Below, in pieces: positions 26,484 to 38,972 of a stretch of 64,000 bases of DNA. Under the pieces are notes generated by a model. It was not told the origin of the DNA and made no database searches. It worked only from the letters and a program-made list of their open reading frames with translations. Origin of the DNA: Opisthocomus hoazin (taxonomy: Eukaryota; Chordata; Aves; Opisthocomiformes; Opisthocomidae); contig NC_134417.1 of NCBI RefSeq assembly GCF_030867145.1, forward strand, positions 8,285,577 to 8,349,576, given 5' to 3'. The position numbers and the translations under genes were made by a program. Position 1 is the first letter of the stretch, and the number at the start of each line of letters is the position of its first letter.

Positions 26484-29163
26484 CTACATTCATTTTCCAG
26501 CCACCGCGAATCGGACCCTCAAAATCAGGTTTTCTTTGAGGTTTAAAGGTTGAGTTATTGGCACTTCTCGGGGGAACAGGCTACTAAACCTTTGCATCAG
26601 AGTAATCTGGAGTGTTTTGCATGCTGTTTTCAGATCATCTAGTTTGTCTAATGAATGAGATGTGAAATGAGTTCCTAAGGCTCAGGAGAGAGCTGAGGGA
26701 GGATTTCTCAGTCTCTCTGAAACTCACAGCTCTAACCCTGTATACGCTATTTTACGTCAGTGTGTAACAAACACCTAGACAAACCAATCCATCACCAAAC
26801 CTTCTGCAAAGCATTACCAGCCAAAAGCAAGGGAAAGGACAGGATGACTGTTTTTTGAATTCCAACAACTGTTTTAAAAAAATAAATGTTGACACATGAA
26901 GCTTTTGCCAGCATAAGAGTATCTGCTGGGTTTCTAAGTTTCTGTATTGAGAAAAGCCCCATACAAACACAATATAAAATATTTCTAGAGCTATAGGTTG
27001 TTTCAATCCCAGAACCATACACGACATAAACTGGCAAATGCACTTTCTTGCTGGTATAAAGAGAGTCCAGACTATGTCTGTTTGCCTGTGCAGGCATGTC
27101 AGTATTGCTAAAAACCATCGAAGGCACTTGAAATTATTTTTGAATACCACAGTCCGAACCTCTGCCACAACTAGACCATTGCAGGAACTGAAGGAGGACT
27201 CAGATTAAAGAAAAATGACATTTCTCAGTTACAAACTGCAAATGTTTTGTCACTTATTTGCATACATAAATGTAGAGCAGAGCATGTGGGTGCCACCCTA
27301 ATATAAATGTTTCTTGTAAGCTATAACAACATCATGATTTCCATATATAATGTCCCATATGTAAGCACTGAAGAGTTTCTCCACAAATTCCCAGGCCTGC
27401 CCCTACCAGCCAAGCTGGGCTCTTTCCTTCTCATGCAAATACTGTACGAAAAGGGTGTGAGCAGAGCAGGGAGCCATGGGAGAAAGATTCCCCGGGCCAA
27501 ACTGGAGCTTCACTAACATCTGCGACACCCGCTGGCTTTATGGCTGTAAAGCCATCCTCTTTGCTGTTCAGCTGAAGACGCACACCCTGTAACAGAATGC
27601 AGACCCTGCTGTGGGTTCTCTCTCCAGAGCTAATACAGTTGACAAGGATGAATAGTTCGTAGAACTTACAGACAACTAAAATGAGGGAAGTCATCAGATG
27701 TGGAAAACGTCTTATTTTTCTAGCAGAAGAGGAGGAAAGCAGACTTTCAAAAATCAGAATGTCGTAAGCTTTTGGAGAAAAGGGAGGGAGACAAAGCTGG
27801 CGTTACTGCTGCCTCAGGTGTTGTGCTTCTCTAATTACCAGAGAAATTGTTATCTGTAAATGCCATCAGTCATATTTATGCATTGATATTTCTAGGTATA
27901 TGAGATGCCCTCCTTTCTGGATACTATAAAAATCAGATCGTATCTTCACAATAATATAGGTGTCTAAGAAGATATTTCCCAAACAGCAGATGGATGACCA
28001 AAACCTAACAAAATCATTTATTAAAACAAAGCTCCGTCAAAAGCAAAACATTCAGAGCCAACATTGATCAGCTCTTTAAAAACACGTAAGCAACAATAAC
28101 TGCAGCTCCTCAGAAGGTTCGCAGCATCTCAGATTCACTGAAGTCACATATTAGAGATTCTCCTGTGGCTAACACAGTTTTAGGATTTTGTGAGCTGCAT
28201 TCTGATACCAAGCTCAAGAAGAAACATATCACATCACTCTGTGAGCAACTCTGAAACTAAATCCTTCCAGCATTGCACATCTTTTGAACTCTCTCACCAC
28301 ATAGTTCATCAGCAAATAGCCTTTGTTACTAAAGTCACAGTTAAATAGTGTTCCTATTTGTCATTTACACTTCATAGATATAAAGGAGTATAGACAAAAA
28401 TCTGTTAGTACTGTATGGCACCCAACCACCATTCACTGGCAGTAATTAAATCCTGCTGTAAAACTGCTACAAATATTTCTCAAAAGCAGGAACAGATGTT
28501 TTTTTGCAACCAAGCAATGACGAAAATCTGACAAGTTCCCTAAACTAAAGACATGGGCACTTCAGAGAAAACTTCCTCTATGATTTTGCTACCATGCTGT
28601 CTCAATTTGCCAGCAAGATTACAGATATAAAACATGACTATTTTCTGGTATTAATATTTTTGTCTTTAGTAACACAATAAGTGTCAGGGGAACTGTGGAG
28701 TAAAAAAAAAAAAATCGTAATAATGAGGCACAAGGCTTACAAATTTACATTTCTATGTCCAAACCGTAGTAAATTAGCACAATCTCTCAGACTTAATTAC
28801 CATTCACAAATCATATCCTCATGTGGCTTTTATAAACTATGATTGTCTACTTAATATTGGTACTTATAAACATCTCCTGGTTATATTGTATTAACATATT
28901 TTTCGTAGGTATTGAAATTCAATTACAGCACACGGGTTGTTCTAAGCAGTGCCCAAGCTGTGAGACAGTGAAATGTATTCAAGATGGGTGGTGGGTACAT
29001 TTTGCACTTTCCCGGTTTAGGCCTGCTGCAAAGAGAACCTGTCTTTCCTTCAAAACATGTCACTAAGCCACCCCAAAGAATTGCTTTACAATAAAGCAAA
29101 CATCCCCTCCAGTTCCAGAGTGTGTATATTCACCATGGAGTTGTCACGATAGCTTTGTCAGCA

Positions 29164-29611
29164 GGAGCATGCCCAGAGAAGGGCAACGAGGCTGGTGAGG
29201 GGTCTAGAGAACAAGTCTTATGAGGAGCAACTGAAAGAGCTGGGGCTGTTTAATCTGGAGAAGAGGAGGCTGAGGGGGGACCTTCTTGCTCTTTACAATC
29301 ACCTGAAAGGAAGTTGTAGTGAGGCAGGTGTTGGTCTCTTCTGCCAGGTAACTAGCAATAGGACGAGAGGCAATGGCCTTAAGTTGCATCAGGGGAGGTT
29401 TAGATTGGATATTAGGAAAAATTTCTTTACTGAAAGAGTGGTCAGACATTGGAACAGGCTGCCCAGAGAAGTGACTGAGTCCCCATCCCTGGAGGTGTTC
29501 AAAAAACATGTAGATGTAGCACTTCAGGATGTGGTTTAGTAGGCATGGTGGTGTTGGGTGGATGGTTGGACCCGATGATCTTAGAGGTCTTTTCCAACCT
29601 ATCATTCTATG
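29164..29611 (+). mobile_element. CR1-type LINE 3' fragment, a different and more divergent subfamily
   Basis: It begins ggagcatgcccagagaaggg and ends tatcattctatg, with the CR1 terminal structure (ccgatgatcttagaggtcttttccaacc). A 114-codon frame (29,195-29,539) is still open and aligns with the CR1 C-terminus: [19 protein letters not shown], then [18 protein letters not shown] and [18 protein letters not shown]. Compared with the other copies it has many substitutions (e.g. [17 protein letters not shown] against [17 protein letters not shown]), so it derives from another CR1 lineage and not from decay of the young one. Confidence 0.9.
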
Positions 29612-32600
29612 GGTGAGAAGAGAGCTATTTGATCTGCAGGGAAGTAAATTGATAGCAGAGATACCATGTTCAATCAAGAGTCACGGTAGTGACTGGGAAG
29701 CAAAATTCTCAATCGAGATGGGTTTAATCCAGTGAAATGAAGCTTAAATAAAGAGGGAGGAGACAGAGACCAGATTTCCAAGAACGCTCAGCACCCCCAG
29801 CTGGGGTAATATTTCTAAACAACAGCTCGGATCAAGATAGGCACCTGAAAAAACAAAGGGCTCTGCTCAGCGTCAAGAATTTATGAAAACTGGGCCACTT
29901 GGACTAAATGTCTTAACATCATCTGAGCTGCCCAGAAAAATCTGACATGTAAATTACCCAGAAAATATAGTGCCTGCATAGATTCCTTACTAAAAATCAT
30001 GATGACACCAGCTACCACTTTATTTAAACTAGTGCATTTCATTATGTCAGGGCAATTCCTACCCTGGTACATATCTTATTAGCGCTTATTTATTATCAGT
30101 GTTAAGGAGGTTAACTGCACTGTTATTTCCTCTGCTACTGGGCTTTATAGCATGTCTGAGGCACAGAGTTCTGACTAAGCTCAGGCAGCAAAGGAAATAA
30201 CAGAGGCCGTGGCTTAACAATAAATATCCTCTAAAGGAATATAGCAATGCGGTAGGGAAAAACAAAGCAAATTTCTTCCGAGGAGTATCAAGAGAGGAAA
30301 CCTTGAGCACCCACTCTGATGAGAGCTAGATGAATAATCCACAAAGGTCATATATCCGAGAAATTGAATCTTTCTTTCTTTTGCAAAATATCTGTAGAGT
30401 GTGCGATCTTCACCTGCTTGGCAAATTCCCAGAATTCTTTGGTTTAACATTATAGGTTGATTCCTAACAGTTGCTGTGGAAAGTCATTTCTCGTTGTTCA
30501 AGTAACACTAATTAGTTGTTGCCTGGTCAGAAAAGTTACCTTGTACTACTGCTGATCTATCATTGAATGACCTCAAAAGCACTTCCACTACTGATATTCG
30601 AAGCTGACTGGAGCATTCACATGTTTAAAAGCTTTCCCATCACACCATCAAACACTTGCCAATGTGATTACAAAGAAAAGCGATATCAATAGAAGTCCAC
30701 CACTCGGAAGAAAATTGTGCAGGAAAAAAAGGAGTGTTGCATTAGTAGTAGCATTTCTGCATTATTCATCCATATAACAGGAGCTCTGGTACAATCTCCA
30801 CACAAGTAAAGATACATTAAATAGACCATAACCAGTAGAACACTTAAGTCACCTGCACACAAATAAATATACAATAAATAAATCATAAAAAATGGGAAAA
30901 ATTAAGGAGAATATCTACAATGTTAATCAAGAAGTAAACCAACAGCTGCAATTTTTTGTGTACTTCCAAAGAGTCAGCAGTGAGTGCTACAATTTCAGTT
31001 CCTTTAAGTATTGTTAAAATTAGATTAAATCACATGTATTTTTGCAAAAAATACAGTCTTGAACAGATAGGACATCACGAAGTCATCATTTCACAAAATG
31101 AACCACACATTTATCACACAAAATTATGCTTATCCTCTTGCAGTCTGAAGTAATTTGCAAGAGTGGGCTCGTCTGCAGACACAGACAGACAGAAATCCCT
31201 TCCCCAGTCACTGGAGTTCTTGCAATATGCGCGCCAGGAGTTGGACCTGGTGTTTCTTAAGGGAGACAAAAATCCCAGTTCTAAATAGGGAAAAGATTTG
31301 CTGAGTGTTATGGGACAGACATCTTGTCATTTTCTGTGTTTGCTGAGACAGAAGTGAACATGCGACGCACAGACGCAGAATCGGAGGAGCCACCTTAGGT
31401 GCTGCATGCTGTTTCTGGCTAAACGGGCATTTTCCCTTACAGTGATATTGGGAACACTGAATCCCAAAGTGCGTATCAACCAGCAGTTGATACAATGACT
31501 ACTTTAGCTGTTGATTTTTACCTAACGTAACATTTGGGAATATATTTGTTGGATTTCCTGTTACGCACTCAGAAAACACCTATTATCTGCACTCCTCTCA
31601 GCTGGACTCCCTCAAATACACGCACACGCATATCCATGGATACATTTTGTATGCATGTCTGTAAAACAGCTCTTTGCTTTCAACACTGCTCTCATCAAAT
31701 CCTAGGAGGAATACACATGGGAGCAAGTCCCCCCAGCCTGAGGAGAGGCATCCTCTGCTGGGCAAAGACCCGGTGCCCTCGCAGAGGCAGACGGGCAGCC
31801 CCAGAGGCGTATGGGGGTTCAGCACTCCTCCACGCAGCCCGCACTCCCACTTGCTGAAAACAGCTGAAACAGGGCGGGGGAAGCATCCCCTTTACCTTCA
31901 GTGAATACCCAAGCACTTTGCTGAACGCCATTTGATCCCTAGCGCTGCGGTTTATCTTGCTAAAGGGCTGCTGCGAGATTTCCCTGAGTCGGGTCAGTTT
32001 TATGGAATTAATACAACCTCCCAAACAGCCACTATTTTTTCAAAAAAAAAAGAGAAAAAAAAATAATTACTAGGCCTGGAAAAAAAAGGATGCTTTGTGC
32101 AGATGAAATCACTGCTTACCTTTCCTTTAGTTGGCACCCTGTCAGCAGTGTGGACAGAGCCTTCCGGAAGGGTGGGCAGTGGGTTTTGGAGGGAAGCACA
32201 CTCCTGCCCCACAAAGGCTTTTTGACAAGGATGCTTACTGTGCTGGTTAACCCCAGCTGAAGGAAATTCACCCATCAGCAGTTACAGTACAGCTCACAGA
32301 GAAGCACATAGCGCTGCAGGAGGCACCAGCTCCCCTCACCACTGGGCTGGGCCACAGTGGGCTGCACCTCAAGACTTGGGCCAGCAGCCATGGCTGTCCA
32401 GGGCACCTGCCATCACCTTTCTGACGGAAGCTTTCCACCTTTAGCTTTGTTTATTTGGGGTAGAATATATTTCTCTTAATTCCACCAGATTCTCCTGCTT
32501 TTTGCTGTCAAATCAGTCTTCCTGTCACTGCCTGCCACGGCCATCCAGCACTGGGCGAGGCAGCTGTGGGGCCACCGGGCTCACAGGGGAGAGGCTGCCA

Positions 32601-35600
32601 GGCTTGGGTGGGTTCCCCGGGCTGCGGTAGTGCCCGCGGCTTGGTTCCCGAGGACGGGACGCCCTGGACAGCCTGACCCCACCTCCCCAGCCCCACGGAA
32701 ACTGTCTTGGCTATGCATTTGCCAGGGTCAAACTTGTCAGCAGCAGGATGACTGAGTAAAAAAAGATCTCCTAAATCTGTGATTCACTTCTGCTAGAAGG
32801 GACGGGTTAAACGAGGGAGCGGACAGGAGCAGCAGCCACGGGGTGTGTGCGGAGGGAGGGGGCATCCCCAAAGCTCAGACCCCTGCGCCCGCTCCCCAGG
32901 GGCTTCCAGGCAGCCTCGGTGGGGACATTTATGGGAGCACACACGTGGTCATTTACTCCCAAGCAGGTTTCTGTCACTCATTGCTCCTTCCCTTGTAAAA
33001 GCCTCTGCTCCACTTTGCTGTCTCTTTCCTTGACACACCTCTTAGAAGAGCTCTGCATTTGTATCTTATACTTGTCTCCCCTCTAGATGCCTCTTCTCTT
33101 TGTCATTTTCCATTTCGCTGACCTGATGTTTCACCAACAACCAGGTTACTGCCTGCACTGGAGACATTGCTGCTGCTTTTGCTCTTTCATCTGCCTAAGT
33201 CAGAGGTGGTAGAGACAAAAAATATTGCACAGATCATTCAGGCAATCCCTCCAGGAGAGAGAAGATTGCTGTCTGTTGCAGGTTTATTGGATCTTTAATT
33301 AATTCCTATAGGATCAATTTTCAAGAATCCTCCGCAACCTCATTTGGGATGTTATTTGAAAGGCTAAGGGCAGCCCAAAATATTTCACCTAACATTGAAA
33401 TTATTTTTTTCTTTTTATGTTCATTCTACTGCTCCTAATTATATCATAGCTTCTATGGTGTGACAGAATCCTTGTTTTCCTTCTATATACATCAATTACA
33501 CTCTTCTGCGTATTTTGCTCCTTAGCTGGTATCCTGCTAAGCATGTAATATTTACCAGAATGCCTTATTTTTACCTCTATACAGCAGTCCTTCCAGTCCA
33601 CTTTATTTCTCAGTTACCAATATTTTTCAGGTCACTGATATCTTTACAAGATATCCCAGACAAGTATATGAGGATGCACGTTGAGATATCAAGGCCCCAA
33701 GATACCACTATGAAAGACTGAGGGCAGTTAATCTGGGGAAAAATAGTTGGCACTAAAAACCCAAGGAGTTCAAGCAAGACCCAATCTATTTATTCTCTGC
33801 TCCAGGACATGTTCCAATGAATGCAGCCCCAAACTGTGCTAGCTTTTCCTCTGATTACATCACATTGCAGATCAAAGCCAATTTTACGAAAACAATCAAT
33901 CACAAGTCTTCATACCTCATCATTTCTTGCTATATCCTTCCCAATTTGGAGTATGCTGTAGACAGGCTTCGTTCTCTTATAGAGTAGTTTGCATTTTTCC
34001 ACAGCATATTTCATTTTGTTTTCAGCTGAAGAGTCAAATCTACCTGTGGCATCAATAATTTTCACTACATAAATCAGATTTTGTCCATAGGCAAAAGTGG
34101 AGTGGTGTGGATAATACAAAAACACTCAAGCAATAAAGAAATCTTGTAAGAATATTCATTCAAATTTAAACACAAACTGCTCCAGTTATATTAGCATCCA
34201 TGATACCTTCACTTCCTACAAATACCATTGCGATTGAGTTCTAGAAGATATTCTCTGAATGCTTAGGAAAGCAGATCTTAACTTCTTATACACGATCATT
34301 CACACAGGAATCTGATCAGAAGGGTTATGTTCATCTAGTTAAAAAGCAAAAACAATACCTCACGCTTTGTGGCAATCTGTGCCACAGACCCATGCAGAGC
34401 AGTATGGAAGTCAATCTCCATGACTGCAAGACTGAAAACAAAGTGAACAAACAGCCTGACAGGACTGCTAAGTATGGAAATTGTTAATGAAAGTGCAAGC
34501 AAAATTCATGAAACAATCAAACCACTGAAAAATATTAATGAGTTTTGAAAATAACCAGAGCCTATATACAAACACTGTGAAAAGGAAAAGAAAAAGAGAC
34601 ATTGGAAATATACTATTCCTGAAGATTTACATACTTCCGTCTGTGGGAGTTTAAGTTGGGCTATGCAGTGTTAGACACCAATCAGGTGAGAAGACTTGTG
34701 AGGTATGAAAGGATAAGATGGGGAATAATAATTTTGACCTACTTGATTTGTACTAGAAGTGTGAGGAGAAATAGATGGGAGGAAAAGATGGGAAGTCTGG
34801 ACAAGCAGTTCCATAGGGAGCTTTCTAACCACAAGAGATGGCCAGCCAAGTGCCATCATGCCAAGTAGCACAGAGATGCTCAGCAGCTACTTTGACCTCA
34901 CTGACATTGCAGGGATCCTGCAACTACTTCCCTTTGACCTTGCTTCCTGCCTGGGACGTCGAAGCAGGGGTGAACCTGCTCTGGACACAGGCAGCTCAAA
35001 CTTCTTTCTAGATGGAGGGCTCAGATTTCCGGATGCCTTCTCTTCAGGATGCCTGTGTTCTGCTTACTTCAACAAGCTGGTGGACTTGAAGCTTGCTTGC
35101 TTCAGACAGCTTCTTCTTTCAACAGAAGCAGCCCAGCTGCATCCCAAGTCCCAGCATACGGATCGTGTGATCATGTTACCATTGTTCTCCTTCCCTGTTT
35201 AAAATGGACACTGAATATGCAGAACGTATCTCTCAAGCCATTATGCATACTGTATACTGTAACAGAATACTACTTCTCTAACATCTCAAAGGGGACATGA
35301 GATATCACTTTCTTGCCGTTCTTAGGTGACCATTGTTAAATAATGTATAGGCAAATGGGTGGACTGTCATACAAGGGGGAAAAATATCTTTTTCCATGAC
35401 TTCCAGTGTAGCTCAGTGAAACATCCAAACACCTTATTTTTTAGGTGCTTTTAAAAGTCCCTGAACTCCTCCAGGTAAGAAAAGAATGAACAAGTGTCCT
35501 CTTGAAAAGAAACTCCTGAACTAGGGTCATATTTGCTTTAATGGAGTTGTGCCTACATTCAAGATGTGTCCTCTAATTTTCTGTCTTGCCAGCCTAGCGG

Positions 35601-38349
35601 GAGTGCTTTGCATTGCCATACAGGTGATTCCAGGTTTGATTTTCATTTCCACTTCCTCATGTCATATGACGGTGCCAAATCTGCTTAAAGATAGTAATGG
35701 AAACCACATTCTCAGCTCATTCAGCCTTCAAAAACCAATGTACGCCACTATGAGGTCAAACTGGCAGGGGTTCAAGGAAAAGGCCTGGCAGGATGAGAAA
35801 CACCCTGCTCATAACAATTCAGAATCTGCCAGTTACTGTAGCAAAAAGAAAAGCCCAGGAAAACTGAAGCAGCTCTCAACTCGTTTCAAGACCTGCCTTG
35901 CTCTGTGCAATACACAGCTGAGGAAATCCTTGCTTGGAAGCCCAGTTGATAGCACATAGATTAATCACATGGGTGTGCAAGAAAATAAGTAGGTGCATAA
36001 ATTCCTTAGCTATGCTATGCATTTCCCAATGCAGACTTCCTTTAATGCTGACAAGCTGTTGATTTTTTTATTTTTAATTATGAACTGAAATCCCTTTTCC
36101 TATCAGTTATAACAAACAGTCTGCTGTTTAACTTCAAATTCCGTATCACTCATGCAAGTTGTAAGTTCAGTCATCTTAGTATCTCTGAAATATTTGCCAG
36201 CAGGAAAATGAAAGGTTATCTCATACTAAATAAATACATAGTGATATGACTCGCTAGCAAAAATTCCAGCCAGATGACTAGTGTTAATCTTGTAATACCA
36301 TTAAACAAATCCACAGTCATAAAGGATTTCTCAGCCCAATTCAAACAGTAAAAATGCAGGAGGAAATATATCCTTGCAATGTAGGAACAGGTTTGTGATC
36401 CTAAAGGTCTGACTTCTGTTCCTGGCTTTGTCACGTACTGCCTGGGTGACCTTTAGTGAAATACCTACCTCTAAGTTTGCCTCAATTCCTACTTTGTAAA
36501 CAAGGGATAATGAAACATTCCCTTTTTTTTAAATAGATGAGAGTATCTTTCTTAGAGAAACTGTAACCAAAGAGTTTAAATAAAACAAGGGGAGCCTCAA
36601 AGAAAGACCGAAATCTTCTGACATCTTAATAGAACATATCTATAAAAATAGTAAGAAAATTATGGCTGTTTTCATCTGAGGCAGAAGGGTTGCTAACTGT
36701 AGAAGTTAGTAAGGTGCTAAATGACTTTTTTTTTTATTCAATGCGTTCCCAAATGGCAGTGTCTCAGGCAGACTGATCCATTATGCAGCTGCAGAACTCG
36801 CTTCTGCCCTGCTCTGAGAACCAGCCTTTCTTCTCCTCCTCCTTTCCCTGCCCTCCCCTCAGGACCTTTACCTCTGTCTCCTTCCTATGTCTCCTTCATT
36901 CTACTTTCAAGACTACAAGAGGTTCACGTTTGAGAACCTCTGACGCACTCAGAAGTCATAAAAAGAGGATGTCTGCCTTCTGCAGAGAAGCAGATAATCT
37001 TTCATTTTTCTTAGGACAGCAGGTTTATAAGAACTTGCTTTAACACACCTCGTCAGCACTGGGATCAACAAATCTGTGAGAGGGAAATGCTGTTACCAAA
37101 AATATCTTTGAATATCTGACTGGCGTCCTTTTTTTTAATTTATTTAAGGAAGAGGAACAGAAAACCTGGCCAAACCCTTTTCTTACTTGACAGACATGTT
37201 GTAGGAAAGAAAAAATGTCTCCAGAAATGAAGCTTTGCTGAAAGGTGATACACCACCTCACCACAACAGTGAGTGGCAATAGGCAGTGTGCAGGAAAACA
37301 AGCTTGTCTTGAATTCATGAATCGACAAACTGGTTTCTTATAATAATTATGAATCATCATAAACTTCAAAATTCTAACTCATTATGTATTATTAACTGCT
37401 AATTCAGCTTTTCTCTTTCTTGTCTTTTGTCTCTTGGGAGAAATTGGAAGGTGTTTCAGAGCTTCCTTGGAACCTGTGCCTTATGGTTGATTTCTTCAGT
37501 GCTATCCCCAGGAGCGTCTAGTTACCATCTCAAACAGCATTATTACTCTAATTTAGAATAGTATTAACTATTCTGTTAATCCATCTATGCTGCAAAAAAA
37601 GTGTCCAGATAGTAACTGCACACACTGATAAGGAAGTTTTTATAGCAGAAATATGCTTTCATATCTGTTACTCTATTCTGAGCTTGTGAGGGCAGGATAA
37701 AACTGTGGCTTTGTTATAGTCTTGAAATAGGAAATAACATATTTACTAAGCAAAGGTAAGCCTTCCTGGGAATACACATTGTTAATCATCAAATCTCACC
37801 CTTACTCCAAAGAATCGGTGTCAAAGAGCAGCTGAAGTTTTGTTTCAGTGAGAGCAAGGCATTATCAGGTTCACGAGACCTCCTGTAGCATCAGCAATGT
37901 CTACAGTCTGTATCATCGTCTAAGTAACATGTACAAACACAAGTAAACAAAAGCTACTACTTTTACTACAAGTTAATGTATTTTCTTTAGAGAATAAACA
38001 CTTGAAAGCTGAAGGTAGAGTCTGTAATTTTTGCATTTTAAAAAACTTGTCACAACAGGTATACTTAACAAAAGACCATTTCCTGCCACCGTAGCCAAGC
38101 AAGTAAAGAATATATTCCAGTAATTTCAGAGAAGGGGAAGCAAGACCCAAGACCCAGATCTCACACGAACTTAAGCATCTAAGCCCAAGCAGTTTGAAAT
38201 TCAATGAGGTTCCTAAAAAACATGGAGGCACCCAACCTGAAGTGTTCATAGATGTAAAAAGACAGATTTCAGATGAGGGAAACCATCTAGGTTCTTTGAC
38301 CACCCCTATTGCTTTGTAATGCTTTGATAGCATTGATTGTTCTTGGTGC
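29612..38349. other. Intergenic, no gene seen (GC-rich patches inside)
   Basis: Contains the GC-rich patches at 31.7-33.0 kb. The longest open frames (35,549-35,959, 136 codons; 34,858-35,202, 114 codons; 37,920-38,333, 137 codons on the minus strand) lack recognisable domains, and I treat them as chance. Confidence 0.65.
31700..32960. other. GC- and CpG-rich intergenic patches
   Basis: Three GC-rich stretches (about 31,730-31,870, 32,520-32,700 and 32,815-32,940) stand out in an AT-rich desert, with CpG-containing runs such as ctgcggtagtgcccgcggct. Several short open frames overlap here on both strands but show no recognisable domain. The patches may mark an unannotated promoter, a distal regulatory CpG island, or local GC-biased gene conversion. 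Confidence 0.4.
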
Positions 38350-38972
38350 AGACCTGTTGGAGATCCCTTGAAGGAGCTGGAAAGAGCCTCATGGACTTGA
38401 TCTCTTTGGATCTTCAGTGAAAGAACACAAGAGTACTGGTCCCTCTTTAAATGTCACTTCCTCCACGCTCAGGAGCGGTGCATCCCCCTGAGAAAGAAAT
38501 CTAGCAAAGGAGGCAGGAGAGAGTCCAGCGGAGGGCTACAAGGATGGTGAGGGGACAGGAACATCTCTCCTACGAGGAGAGGCTGAGGGAGCTGGGCTTG
38601 TTCAGCCTGAAGAAGAGAAGGCTGCGAGGGAACCTAATATATACTTATAAATATCTGAAGGGTGGGTGTCAGGAGGACGGGACCAAGCTCTTTTCAGTAG
38701 TGTCCAGTGACAGGACAAGGGGCAATGGGCACAAACTGAGGCACAGGAAGTTCCGTCTGAACATGAGGAAGAACTTCTTCCCTCTGAGGGTGACGGAGCA
38801 CTGGAACAGGCTGCCCAGGGAGGTGGTGGAGTCTCCTTCTCTGGAGATATTCAAGACCCGCCTGGACACGGTCCTGTGCAGCCTGCTGTAGGTGACCCTG
38901 CTTCAGCAGGAGAGTTGGACTAGATGACCCACAGAGGTCCCTTCCAACCCCTACCATTCTGTGATTCTGTGA
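38350..38972 (+). mobile_element. CR1 LINE with a large internal deletion
   Basis: Two CR1 parts are joined here. About 38,350-38,520 encodes the region just after the endonuclease, visible as EYWSLFKCHFLHAQERCIP followed by [10 protein letters not shown], which is CR1-like. From 38,516 the sequence jumps to the 3' region (gagagtccagcgg...). That part carries an open 115-codon frame at 38,544-38,891 and the tail attctgtgattctgtga. Compared with the 2-kb copy at 47.9 kb, about 1,534 bp are missing, i.e. most of the RT. A 5-bp identity (ggaga, 38,516-38,520) sits at the join. The left edge is uncertain because upstream CR1 similarity fades and contains stops. Confidence 0.8.

Larger units (their letters stand above)
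22832..29163. other. Intergenic, no gene seen
   Basis: AT-rich unique sequence with an A18 tract at 23,999 and a 21-bp tandem duplication at 26,442. The overlapping minus-strand frames at 26,752-27,168 (138 and 111 codons in two frames) have no recognisable domain and no splice context. About 23,200-23,560 has an enhancer-like texture without stronger evidence. Confidence 0.65.

Noticed and set aside
26752..27168. 138-codon minus-strand frame
   Set aside because: Two overlapping frames on the same strand, no domain, no splice sites.
34858..35202. 114-codon plus-strand frame starting MPSSTEMLSSYFDLTDIAG
   Set aside because: No recognisable domain and an overlapping second frame of similar length; no exon context.
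35549..35959. 136-codon plus-strand frame
   Set aside because: Starts with a hydrophobic stretch, but composition looks random and nothing is recognised.
37920..38333. 137-codon minus-strand frame
   Set aside because: No domain; lies beside the deleted CR1 and resembles chance.
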